DNA from: Hemileia vastatrix
Taxonomy: Eukaryota; Basidiomycota; Pucciniomycetes; Pucciniales; Zaghouaniaceae
Direction of reading: 5' to 3'
Length of the DNA stretch: 64,000 bases
Assembly (NCBI GenBank): GCA_030280995.1
Contig: JASXTE010000007.1
Span: forward strand, 15,314,501-15,378,500
Position 1 is the first letter of the stretch; each line of letters begins with the position of its first letter. The position numbers and the translations under genes were made by a program. Below are positions 31,449 through 43,247 of this stretch, piece after piece. The notes under the pieces are model-generated. The model saw nothing but the letters and a program-made list of their open reading frames with translations, searched no databases and was not told the DNA's origin.

Positions 31449-34400
31449 CTCCCTCACTCTAAAAAATACAATAAAAAAATGCAATGATTTTTTCTTTTTA
31501 TATTTCTTTAGCAGATTAGGAAGATTAGATATTTCATTCCCAGGTATCCAAGAGTCATATGCAGAAGATTTTTTCTTAAATCTCAATTAGTATTTAGTAC
31601 CTATTTCAGCAGAGATTATTCTGTTATTTAGAATCTTATCAGTTTATGCTGTCTCAGTGATTTCATTAGGGGTCTTCTTTGGTCTTCCCCTCCTTTTGGA
31701 AAATAAATCACTATTGGATGTTTAAGGTTTCAAAGGAGAAATTTGAAGAACAGGATGTTTTCTGTCATATGGAGAATACAAGAAAACATCAACTGCATCA
31801 TCACCAATCATTCTTCTGACTACAAATGGACCTACAAATATGTCATTAAATTTGTTATTACCTTGTAGATTGAAGTGGACTGTAGAGATCAGTACTTCAT
31901 CAGCCTTTTTAAAGGTTTATTTGTTATGGGATTTGTGCCTTCTCTTCTTCTCATATTCAAAAGATTTTCCAATACATTTTTGAGCAGGACTTCTGCAAAG
32001 TTGTTGCATTTGAAGAAAAGAATTTAAATGAGGATTTAAATACAATTTAGGAATTTTATTATTGAGAATTTGGGCAGGGGTATTTGGAACATATCTAAGC
32101 CAGGGCTCAAAAGGCTTTTTCTGAGTAACAGAATGAACAGTGCTATTATAAGCAAATTCAAATCCAGGAAGTAAGGTAACCCAATAATGAGTAAATCTGT
32201 CATTGTCTTTGTACCCAAGGCTAAAGGCAAAATACCTTCTTATCATGTCCTCCAAGGTATGAATCATTCTTTCAGCTAATCCATCAGTTTGGGGGTGATG
32301 GGCAGTAGAAAGTTTCAGATCACAACCACAAACATCGATCAGAGACATCCACAATTCTGAATTAAATTTAGGGTCACTGTCAGAGATTATGGCCTTAGGA
32401 AAATCAGCAGTATTAAACATGAGACCACCACAAGAAAGCTAATTCTTTAGTGGAAACATTCTTGTGGGTAGTGATAAGTTTACACATTTTTGTGAATCTG
32501 TCTACAATAACCCAACAAGAGTTATAACTGTCTTTCCTAGAAATGGGTAATCCTGTGACAAAGTCCATGTTTATTATATGCCATGGTGCATAAGGAGTTT
32601 CAATATGTTGCATTAATCCAGATCTTTTACCAGTTAATCTTTTGATTTTTGGCAAGAATCACAGGAGTCAATATATAATTTTGTGTCTTCAGACATATTC
32701 AACCACCAAGCAGTGTTTTTAATACTGAAATTTTTTTTTTCAAGATCGAAATGTCCAGCCAATATGTCATCATAAAAAATCTTCAAGATGATCTCTTTCA
32801 TAGAATGAGGAATAACAATAACATTACTCAACTTTCTTTTATAATAGAGGTAGTCTTTATTAATTGAAAATTTCCCTTTTTCCAAAGTCTTCTGTTACTT
32901 TGGTGGAAGGGTTTTAATTAATTCTTGTATTGAAGCATTCTTTGTATCATTTAATATGGTACATAACTTCTTTAAGTCAGTGTCCTTATCATATGAATCT
33001 ATAATAAGCTGTAATATCTCTTCCTCCATATCAACTTCATATATTCCATGAATGTGAACTATCTCATCTTCAGGAACATATGCAAGATTTGAGTCATTAT
33101 TTGGTAAAGGTAACCTTGATAACAAATCCACATTTGAGTGAATAATACCAGCCCTATGAATTATTGTCATCCTCCCTTGGTATTCTTGAACAGCTAGCTG
33201 CCATCTGAACATATGTCTGTTAGGTGTTTTCATGTTTAAGAGAGATTAAACTGCACTGCAGTCAGTGAAAATTTCAAATTTTTGGTCATCCAGGTAATAA
33301 TGTAGCTTTTCTATATCCCACACTACTGCTAAACACTCCAGTTGAGTGGCACCATATTTCAATTCATTATTTCTCAAGGTTCTTGAAATATAAAAAATTA
33401 ATACTTTTGATACTTTATCATTCATAACTTGTTTTTGATGGAGAGGAGCACCAATGCCAATAAAACTGGCATCAGTGTATAAAAAATGGTTGATTAAAGT
33501 CAGGAAAAGCAAGAATAGGTGCTGAAATCAAACAATGTTTCATAGTGTAAGAAGCTCTTTGTCTTTCAATATTCCAGACAAAAGCAACATCTTTCCTAGT
33601 CAGTTGGGTAAGGGGTAATGCTATGTCTTGGTAATTTTTATTATACTGTCTATAGTATCCACATATTACCAAAAAACTCTTGAACCCTCTAACTGTGATA
33701 GGAGCCTTCACCTGTTGTATGGCTTTCACTTTTTTTTGGTCAACACATATCTTAAAACCTGAGACAACATGACCAAGCAATTTTAAGGAATGAAAACCAA
33801 ATTTGCATTTCTTCAAGGCAAGTGTCATATTTATCTCATCCATCTTATGGAAAACTTTACACAGGTGGTTAATATGGTCCTCAAATTTTTTAGAGAATAT
33901 GATGATATCATCAATGTAAACCATCAGTCATCCTTCAATTATTTCCTGATGGAATGTGTTATCCATAACTTTTTGAAAAACTGAAGGGAAATTTTTGGGG
34001 CCAAATGGCATCCTAACATACTTTTAAATACCCACATGAGTAGCAATCATCAGGAAATTCTGAGAATTCTTCTCAACAGGTACCTGGCGATATCCCTTAT
34101 TCTTATCTAAACAGCTAATATATTTAACACCTTGTAAGGTAGCATGTATAGAGCTAATTCTGGGTAAAGGATAGATATCTTCAACAGTGTAAGTGTTTAA
34201 TGCTCTAAAATTACCACATAACCTGGATTTATCATTCTCATAAGAAATAAAGACAGGTGACATAACACAATGTTTAGGTGTTTCAACTACCTTTTCAATA
34301 ATATTCATTTTTAAAAGGGTAGAGATATTGTCTTCAATATCTTTTCTCTTTGTGGGAGAATTAGGATAAGGCTTCTTCTTTAAACTAGGTAGTATTTAAG

Positions 34401-35832
34401 TTAATGGGAAAGGTAATGGAAGGTTCATTTCTTCTTTTACCAATCCTAATTCATGTGACCCATGAGCAAAGGCCATAGGAGAATATTTTATAAATTGGAT
34501 GATGGAATCTTTTTCGTCACCAGTATGTTGTTCTCCAAAAGAAGCATTTTCAATTTCTGACATAAGGGCAGGAATTTATTTTTTAGATATTCCTTTATAT
34601 TGAACTATATAATGACATTTTTTTAATCCTGGTGTTAATAATTTCTTGGGGGAGAAAATCTTAAATTTTCTCTTCCCATTCATCCCCATTGTGAAGCATT
34701 GGTTTGAAGGATCCAATTTTATGCCATATTTAGTTAAAATATTATTTCTCACAATAAACCAACTGCTTAAGTTATCATTTTTCATGACAAAAAATCACAT
34801 ATAGCTCTTACAAAACCATGGTTATATTTGAAAAATACTGTGGCTTTGTATTTACCAATTGGGAAAAAAACAGAGCCATAACCTCTACAATTATCAGAAA
34901 TGTTAGGTATCAGTTTTGATTTATAATCCTGGTCCACTGAAGCAAGAGCTTTTTCAGAAACTACACTTCCTCCAGCTCCAGAATCTAAAACATCCTCAAT
35001 GTTATTTCCATTAATCAAGACTGGTGCGTTGAGAGGGCCAATAATAATTGAGCTATCCTCAAGATTCCTTATGATCTCAGCATCCTCTACTCTAGATAAA
35101 CCATCATTCTCAATACTAATATTATTTAAATAATGAAGATCTTCTTTTAGAATTAAAATTTCCTGTTGAGATTCAAAAGAAATATTGCTGGAACAATCAC
35201 TTGAAGTATCATCCAGTGCTATTGTGTCATCAGCAGTTTCCTCTGTCTGTTCAACAAGATTTATCTTTTTGTCACAAACGTGGGCTTTATGCCAAGGCTT
35301 TCTGCGTTTGAAGCAAGTGTTTGTTGCATACTTTTTGGGTGCAACAGGGGCAGAAGGTTTACCAAATTTTTCAAGATGTTTTTGTTGGTAATTGGAGGTT
35401 TTCTCAAATGAAGTTCTATGAATGAATCTTCTAGAATCATACTTGTTACAAAAGGATCTTATTACAAGTATTGAAAAAAGAATAAAGTTCTCTTGAGAAC
35501 TCAGCTCTAGAAACTATTAAATCTTTCAGAGACATAGGTAATTTATAGAGGATCCTGTCCTTCCATAATTTAAACTCCATATCTTAGTCCATTGCCATCA
35601 GAATTTTCACAAGTTTCATCAGGAACTCATTAGCTTTTTCAGTAGAAGAAGAGCTATATCTGGCTTCTTTATACTGCCTTTGTTGAGCTAACCTAAACTA
35701 TGAACCACCAAATTGTGCTTTAATTAATTTTTTCCAATCTTCCCATTAGTAGTCACTTTTATCTAAGAGAGAAAATTCATACCACATTAGGGCTACATTG
35801 GTAAATAAAGAAATTAAATTTGACACAATTTC

Positions 35833-37467
35833 TGTCAGGGTGAGGTCAAGTACAGAGACGTGAACTAGCTTGAATGGTCAGTTGTCTAGAAGATTTCAAT
35901 GGTCCTATATGAATACTGTAGTAAATATCCAATAAGAATTAAAACATAGCTCAATATAAGGGTCTCAGTAATTTTAATCTCACTAATTATATATGGTTTA
36001 CAATCTTGTAGTTGGTAGAAAAATAGATTTAATAAATTCATGTACTATTCAAAGATTTTATAAGTACTATTGATATGTGTTGTAATTTTATTGGTTATAT
36101 GCTTAATTGTAATGATAAAGAATGTAGAAAATAAGACCAAAAACCCCCTTCTTTATACACAATCACTTCCCCAATAAGCCCCTTGATTTACCTAATCTAT
36201 ATACAGTTAATGATGCCTCATTCAAGCTAATAGACATTTCCAACAACACAAAGAGCTACCAGTAAAATAATTAGAATGATATCACCTGCTAAAATCCTGT
36301 AGTAATAGGGATAATCCATCAAAAAATAAAGAATAAGCAAAAAAGAGAGTATATGCATATAATACATTAAAATAAAAGACTAAAAAGAGAAATTAAGACT
36401 AATTATTACTTAATAATAAGGGGAATTAAGAGTAGAAATGTTGGGGCTAATCATGACATTATACTACGTGAAATCCCCATTCAAAAATAACAAAAATTGA
36501 CTGAGAAACCAGCTAAAAAGCCAAAAAAGGGCGTGAGATGTGGGGTAACTACATGCAGTCCTTGGCAGGCACTTGCATGGGTAAATCCTTGAATAATTTA
36601 GGTGAATTTAAGCTCTAACATTAAGGTTATTTATCAAATTAGTGTATATAAAGAGGGTCAATGCATTTATAATTAAGCTAGTATTATACCTCAACCCGGG
36701 ATAGTCTAGGGTAAGTCTTGTCGGTCTCTACTCCAGAATGGATAGAGACCACATGAGTGTGGTAATCTAACTATATACATACGGGTGACAATGTGCCCTA
36801 ACCTAGTTTGTACCTATCCTCACTCTTATGTCGTAACAGCCAGGACACTAAATAAGCGCTGTTGCCTATTTTAGTGTGTTTCCCCACAGTGGGTGTAGAA
36901 TGTGGGGTAATTATAGCATGAAAAAGATAACTTTGCTAAAAATTAAGCTATTCACATGGGAAAAATGCAGGCAGTATGTGGCCAGTACACAGAAGCCATT
37001 TCTGGCATAAAAAACACCAAATTTGAAAAGTGTTATTTTTATGCATTTGAGTAGCCAAATAAATAGTCATAATTAAGAAAAATTGATCTGTCAAAGCACA
37101 TTTTCAATATTATTAAATTTTTAGTGCATATGATCAACTTTTAAGTGATTTTAAGCACATTTCTTGTTTTTTACATAAAACAATGAAAACAACAGCTTTA
37201 AGTGTACTTAAAAATTATGTAGACTTATATTTAAGGCTCTTAAAATTACCCTAACATATTCTAGCTTAATATTAGGTACATAATACATATAAAAGGTGGA
37301 TATATGCATGTATATAAGGTGTTATAATGGCATTTTATGTGTATTATCATAATTTTACTTATGTATACTGTTTGTGTACTCTCATTTATTGTTCCCATGT
37401 ATAGTTCATGTGTTTATCATAACTAATAAGTACTTTTTACTCAGTCCTGGGGAAATCTAGGCTGAAA
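35833..37467 (-). repeat. solo LTR D2 nested in C1, TSD ATTTC, with a 162 bp insert
   Basis: Reverse-oriented relative of D1. It starts TGTCAGG, ends GCTGAAA (worn GACA), and is flanked by ATTTC at 35828-35832 and 37468-37472. Compared with D1 it has about 162 extra bases at 36682-36843, which interrupt the word CTAG|GACAC. Confidence 0.85.
36682..36843. mobile_element. 162 bp insertion of unknown type within D2
   Basis: Absent from D1 at the same point. It is GC-richer than its surroundings and carries a hairpin (GGTCTCTA at 36723-36730, TAGAGACC at 36743-36750). Flanks CTAG and CCAG could be a worn 4 bp duplication. No TIR is evident. Confidence 0.5.
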
Positions 37468-38533
37468 ATTTCCTCATGTGAAAGTTTTTAAGAATTTTTT
37501 AGATTATCAATCCTTCAAATAAATTGCTGCCAATCAGAGGAAGAATCACCATCAAATGTTGGGTATTGGTCAAGTTTTGGCCAATTATTTTTATTTGAAG
37601 TAGTCTCCTTGTTACAAGCTTGTTTTTGAGGGAGAAGGAGCTGTAACTTCTCCAATTGTGCAGTAATCTCATTGTTTAACCCTTCTGTAGGTGAGCCAGG
37701 TACATCATCAATTTTTGATGAAAACTCAGTGATCTCTACAGGTATTTCCAATACTAATTTTACTTTAGATGAACTAGGGACAGGTACAATTCGGGTATCC
37801 TGTGCCACAGGTTCTTTTAAAGAAATTTCAGAAAACTTTTGATCATGTAAAAATGAATTTAATTTCTCTTCAATGATTGTTATCCTAGTTTTTACTCTTG
37901 GAATACTAGATAAACTCTCATTGATGGTTGTAAAAGATAACTGGTTCTTATTTTGAAGAGATGAATAATGGTCACCTAATCTCTTAAAGTTCAACTTATG
38001 TCCCTCTAGCTCCTGGAAATAGATAGACACAGTATCTTTTAATTTAGACAAATCATTCTTGATATTTTTCCACAAAGCAACTTTCTTTTCATACGTTCCT
38101 TGGTAGTTAAAAAAATCATTAGAAACTCTTTGTAATTAACTTCTCAATGCTTGATACCCTTGTTCAGTTAACAAACTATTAAATTTCTGATTCAATTGCA
38201 TGTTGTTCATTATATGATTATGTTTAGCAATAATATCCCTCAGTTATTCATCATTAATTTTAGCTACATCTGGAGTATTTCTCAAGAGGGAAACAGAATA
38301 ATTTTCCAGATTCTCATAAAATTCAGGATCAAGTGTTTCATCAATAATAGCCAGATAAGGATTTATCATTGAAGTAGAAATCAATACCAAAGGATTAGTT
38401 ACACTAGAATATTGGGCAATCTGTCTACTACAGTCAGTCTCTACTGGTCTCAAAGTCTCATCTCCTCTTCCAGAATTACCTAGGGGAAATGAATCAGTAA
38501 CAAGAAAAGGTACTTGAGATTAAATAGAGGGGC

Positions 38534-39161
38534 TTACCATAGCTTTGGCAATAACATAATGTGATTATTTTTCCTCTTTTTTTCTCCTTGGTAGGGGTGA
38601 GGAGGTGTTGGGTTGAACTGATGTGTTCTGAAAGGACCTGCCTGAGGTGCTTGCTGTTGTTGTTGTTGGGCCTGTAGATAATCACACTGGGTGTTTAGCC
38701 ATCTCCATTTCTATTCTTAGACTTCCACCTTTTCCTGTTGTTGAGGGACCAATTGTGGAAGGGCTTTTGGGGTAGGAGAAGGTTTCCTCTTCTCTTGAAG
38801 AAAGGACTCTATGTTTCTTACCTTTTCTTCTAGATACTCTGCTTTTGACCTCAGTTTGAGATTTTCTGACCTCAACTCCTTGAAGTGAGTGGATAGATTT
38901 CTGAATTGCTGATGCAAGGGCATCTTTATTATCTTGAACTCTTTTGGAAGCTCTTCTGGGGGGTTGATTGAAGGCTTTTGATCCAGAGCAGTTGTCTCCA
39001 CTTTTATCTCTATTTCTTGCATTTCCACATCCTGATTGGTCCAGTAATTGATTGATTTGAGAAAGATTTGTAGTCAAAGGAGAAGTTACAGAAGAGTCTT
39101 CATTATAATCAATCAAATATAGTTCCTCATCACAGCCAGCAGAAACACTTTGATCAGTCAC
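38534..39161 (-). pseudogene. ORF1 of C1 (spliced +1 frame), broken
   Basis: Exon 1 is 39161-39090, the intron 39089-39032 (58 nt, donor worn to GTAACT, acceptor ATCAG) and exon 2 starts at 39031. The coiled coil reads FKELRSENLKLRSK, matching A in the +1 frame. Two in-frame stops follow GEKVEV-like text near 38720. The frame ends at a conserved W-TAA (38536-38534) overlapping an ATG. Frame 0 also has a stop (38682-38684) in this region. Confidence 0.6.
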
Positions 39162-40122
39162 TGTTGTAAATAACTTGAACTGAGAGAAAGAAATATTAAA
39201 ATTTGATCAGTTATTATTTTACTTTTTTTAAGAAAAATAAAAGAAAAAAATATTTCTAGTATATAATCAATTATCAGGATTTGGTAATCAACTGGAATAA
39301 TGAAAATATAAAATTTATCAGGACAAAAAATCAACTGAAATAATAATCATAATTTTTACTAATTAATTTAAGATAATTATATTTTATTACCAGGGTTTAA
39401 AATAAATCAACTGAAATAATTAAATAATTTATTAATTACTAATATATATGTTGATAATTATCAAAACTAAAATTCAACTGAAAAATTAAAATACCAGGAT
39501 TTAAAATCAACTGAAATAATTTAATTACCAGGACTTAACATCAACTGAAATAATTTAATTACCAGGACTTAATGTCAACTGAAATAATTTTAATATAATT
39601 AATTCAATTAATTTTATATGTTTTTTACTGCCAGGACAATTTTTCAACTGAAACAATAAGATAATAATTTAATTATCAGGACAAGAGGTCAACTGAAATA
39701 AAAAAATTATAATTAATTTAATTTTTATATTACTTCTACGAATAAGAACAAAATAGTTCTATCTTGGTCACTAGGAAATTTTTTTTTATTTACCAGGCAC
39801 CTCCCCCTGTAAAATGAGAAAGTTGATGCCATTTAAAGAGTGCTGAGTAAAAAGATATAGGTAAACTATGAAATGTGCAAATTGACTCACAGATAGTAAC
39901 CAATATAATTACCACCAATATATATGACTATTGCCAATATATGAGCCTAAAATTTGGAGTGCGGTTTGATTCCCAGTCACAGTAAAAAAATAATCATGTG
40001 GTTGATGAAGTTCATTGTTTTCGTTGTCCACCCATCCCTACTGGTTCCTTGATGTCAATGGTCCCTCGGTTGCCGGCTTCAAGATATCAATGCCCCATCA
40101 ACAATTCGGAAAGGGCTTCAAG
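39162..40122 (-). promoter_or_regulatory. 5' leader of C1: nine iterated TCAACTG/CCAGGA motifs, PBS, tRNA-like segment
   Basis: Plus-strand TCAACTG occurs at about 39288, 39331, 39406, 39473, 39507, 39541, 39574, 39643 and 39689, most preceded by CAGGA(C/T). Spacings of about 34 bp or near multiples suggest a worn tandem array. A candidate PBS adjoins the LTR at 40104-40122. The tRNA-like segment (GGTTTGATTCCC) is at 39960-40005. Confidence 0.6.
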
Positions 40123-40948
40123 TGTCAGGTATTCCTTTTGGTCTAGAAGGTTTTGATGGAGGTATAAAGGTGTAGGTAAGTGGATTTGAAGACTTCAAGG
40201 TCAAGGTATGCATGAATTTATCTTTTTTTTAATTACTCAATTAAAAGAGGTAAATATATTTCACAATTATTATTATAATTTATGATTTAGAATTACAATG
40301 TTGTAATTACTAAAACCAATTATCAATAGTAATAAATAGTTTATTTAATAAATGATTTAATAAAATAGTAAATAAGTAAAGGATCATCTAAAACAACCAG
40401 AAAGGGGAGGCCTTATATAAGAAAAAGAGAGTCAAAGTACGGAGTAAAAACTGTATATACAAGTGTATGAGAGAGAGAAAGAAATTTCCTGAAGAAAATA
40501 TTTTAAATTTTAAGATTTTTCTATAAAGAAAGATTTAGAATGTTGTATTTACTGTATATGTCAAAATAATTTGATTTATTTAAAAATTCCTGTAAATGTC
40601 ATTTTCAAATAAGTAATTTGATTTTTTGTATATATTTATTTTATTTAAATTTTTTTCCAATATTAAATTTTATTTTAGTATTAATTTTTATTTTAGTATT
40701 TTAATCTTTATTTGTTTAACCTGACATTGAGCACGTTTTTAGGAAATAAAAATAAAATATATGGGACAATTAATATTAATTTTAATTTTTTACTAAATTT
40801 ACTTTTTTGTAACTAGTTGATTTATTACAATTAAATTTAAAGTAACTATAATAAAATTAATAATAATATATAAGAAATAAAAAGGTGTGGCTTCATACCA
40901 GGAAATATATAATTATTGTACTGGGTAAGTCTAGCACCCTGGCTGACA
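40123..40948 (-). repeat. 5' LTR of element C1
   Basis: 826 bp with TGTC...GACA ends, partner of 30620-31448. The CCTTATATAAG TATA-like box is near 40411. Confidence 0.9.
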
Positions 40949-41041
40949 GTAATTGTGGATCTGAGGGTAAATTAAGAGGTCTGTGAAGTAGGAACAGGGC
41001 ATAAGGAATATAAGGTTAGACTATTGGTAAATGGGTCTGTG

Positions 41042-41825
41042 TGTCGGCCAGGCTACTAGACTTATCCAGTAAAATAATTAATTATCTTACTGAGGTGAAG
41101 CCACACCTTTTAGATCCTTATTAATAATTAATTATTTACTTATGTATTACTTACAATTAACTAACTAAGTACACTAAGTAATTAATTAATAAAAATAAGT
41201 AATTGTCCCACATATATTTTTACTCCCAAACACTGTGCTCAATAATACAGATGAGATGGTAATAAAAATTAGTATTAAAAAATATATATAAAATTATAAA
41301 AAGAAAAAAAATACTTTTTCAAATTCCTTTAATTATATTTTATTGATTTTATATTTCAAATCAAATTCTCTTACACTAAAATGTGACAGACCAAAGGGTT
41401 CATAGTATTATTTCAAATAAAATAAATAATTTTACTTACGCACTATTTAGTCCTGCTCTTACACTCTTTATTTAAGTTTTTCCTCTCATACTCTTGTACT
41501 AGGGGATGGTAATTTAGTCTTTTATTTTCTCACATTTTGCCTATAAAAGGATTTTCCTTTTTGTCTTTTTGATTCATTCCTTACTTACTTACTTATTAGA
41601 TTCACAACAAATCAATTATTATTTCTATACTTTATAACATTAGTATTTACATCAACGTATTTATAATCTATAAAATATATTAAGATTTAACATTACATCT
41701 TATTATTTGAGTAAAACAATCAAATTGATTAAGAAATACGTACCTTACTTTTGAGAGTCCATTAAACCCCTAAAAATCCTTGTATATCTCAAATAAAACT
41801 TCTAGACCAAAAGGACCCCTTGACA
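41042..41825 (+). repeat. 5' LTR of element C2
   Basis: 784 bp, TGTCGGCC...CTTGACA. A TGCCTATAAAAGG promoter-like box lies near 41541-41553. Both the start and the end resemble the C1 LTRs, which marks a related subfamily. Confidence 0.93.
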
Positions 41826-42637
41826 ATTGGAGACCTTCCTGAATCATTGACAGTGCATTGATATATTGAGGACCGGAGACCGTGGGACCATCGCCATTGA
41901 GGTACCTGTAAGGACGAGTGAACAACAAAATGACAAATGTCATAGATCACGTGAAGAAATTTTTTTTCTGCAAACGGGAATTGAACCACGCTCCAAAATT
42001 TAGGTTCATATATTGACTAAACGTTGTATATTTTGTGGTAATTATTGAAATTAATATTAGTGGGTCACTTTGCACTCTTCATTCTCTACCTATTTCCTTT
42101 TACTCAGCACTCTGTAAGTGGCATTAATTTGCTCATTTTACAGGGGGAGGTGTCAAGTAAATTGGAATTATTTTTTATCATTTTTTTTTATTTTTCCTAG
42201 TTGACAATTATAGAGCAATTGTGTTCTTAGTCCTAGAAGTAATAAAAATTATATTTTAAAAATTAATTATTATAATATTCAGTTGACTCTTGTCCTGATA
42301 AATTTAATTTTATTTGTTTCAGTTGACAAATTTTCCTGACAATAAAATTTTATAAAGTTCATATTTAATTTTTTCAGTTGACATTAAGTCCTGGTAGTTA
42401 GTTATTCAGTTGATTTAAAAATCCTGATAATAATTCTCATAAAATTGTTAATAAAAAATTTAAATTTATTTCTTCAGTTGATTATATTATAATCCTGGTT
42501 TTAAATTTTTTTGTATTAATAAATTGATTATTATTTTAGTTGATTTTATCCTGAAAAATTTTATTTTATTATTTTTCTTTTTAATATAAATTAATTCATC
42601 TTATTTTCTCCCTCTCTCATTGCAGTAAAAACTAGAA
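41826..42637 (+). promoter_or_regulatory. 5' leader of C2: PBS, antisense tRNA-like segment, iterated CAGTTGA/TCCTG motifs
   Basis: Next to the LTR, ATTGGAGACCTTCC has TGG two bases in, as expected for a primer site. At 41964-42012 the reverse strand reads like a tRNA 3' half (GGTTCAATTCCCG, then TTTGCAGA). CAGTTGA followed by TCCTG recurs at about 42280, 42320, 42375, 42407 and 42474, with a variant near 42537. This is the same motif set as in C1. Confidence 0.6.
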
Positions 42638-43247
42638 ATGACTGATCAAGGTATCTCTGCTGCACGTGAAGAAGAATTGGATTTGATTGATTATGATGAG
42701 GCTACTTTTGTAAGTTCACATTTAACCAGAAAATTATCTCAAATTAATCAATCATTGACCCAATCAGGATGTAGAAATGAAGGAAGTGGAAGTTCTGGTG
42801 GAAACAACTCAGGAAGAGAAACCTATTATAAACCCCCCAGAAGGACTTCCAAAAGGCTTCAAGATATAAAAGATGCCATTGCCTCAACAAGTAAAGAACC
42901 TGTCAACACATATAAAGGAATTAAGGACAGAAAACTTGAAATTGAGGTCAAAGGTAGATGCTCTAGAAGAAAAGGTAAGAAAGTTAGATGCTTTTCTTCA
43001 AGAGAAGAGGAAATCTCCTCCCCACAGGGATCTTCAGCAATTGGCTCCCCAGCAGCCAGAGAAAGTGGAAGTATCCAAGTAACAGTGGGATTGGCTTAAC
43101 ACTCAGTGGGATTACCTGGCTCAAAACCAACAGACGCCCCAAGCAGGTCCATCCAGACACAACCAAGTCAACCCAACACCTCCTCACCCTTATCAAGGAG
43201 GAAGAATAAGAAAAAACAATATGATCTTTCCCAGCAAACCTTGGTAA
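42638..43247 (+). pseudogene. ORF1 of C2 (spliced +1 frame), broken
   Basis: Exon 1 is 42638-42709 (24 codons), the intron 42710-42767 (58 nt, GTAAGT...ATCAG) and exon 2 starts at 42768 (DVEMKEVEV). The +1 frame matches A and C1: EGLPKGFKI, then NLSTHIKELRTENLKLRSK. It contains two stops, one after FKI and one after EVSK. It ends at W-TAA (43245-43247) beside a GTAAGC donor word; the overlapping ATG has become TTG. A second 58 nt intron candidate is 43244-43301. Confidence 0.6.

Larger units (their letters stand above)
31480..39161 (-). pseudogene. gag-pol of C1, many stops and frameshifts, split by solo LTR D2
   Basis: Read from 39161 downward, recognisable parts include the ORF1/Gag start, zinc knuckle region (near 35280-35330), protease DSGAGG (near 34970), RT with YIDDII (near 33905), RNase H YTDAS (near 33475), integrase and chromodomain (31490-31700). 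More than ten stops or frame breaks interrupt it. The termination codon itself has mutated. Four TAA codons, at 31917-31919, 31722-31724, 31644-31646 and 31587-31589, sit at the same positions as stops in C2. Confidence 0.85.
30620..40948 (-). mobile_element. Ty3/gypsy chromovirus element C1, old and decayed, TSD GTAAT
   Basis: LTRs at 30620-31448 (3') and 40123-40948 (5') in minus orientation, flanked by GTAAT at 30615-30619 and 40949-40953. The LTRs differ heavily (about 11 differences in the first ~96 bp), which makes C1 the oldest full element here. Gag-pol is broken, and solo LTR D2 is inserted at 35833-37467. Confidence 0.9.

Noticed and set aside
31587..31919. TAA read as a sense codon (altered genetic code), suggested by TAA at several Tyr positions
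   Set aside because: A, B and the zinc-finger gene use TAA or TAG as true stops; shared ancestry explains the shared TAAs better.
36682..36843. Hammerhead-type ribozyme in the D2 insert
   Set aside because: A hairpin is present, but the conserved CUGAUGA and GAAA core is absent.
40949..41041. C1 and C2 as one large composite element
   Set aside because: Each has its own matching TSD (GTAAT, CTGTG) and opposite orientation; they are independent insertions 93 bp apart.
41964..42012. A functional tRNA gene in the C2 leader
   Set aside because: Only a 3' half-like segment; no D-arm, anticodon arm or paired acceptor stem could be built.
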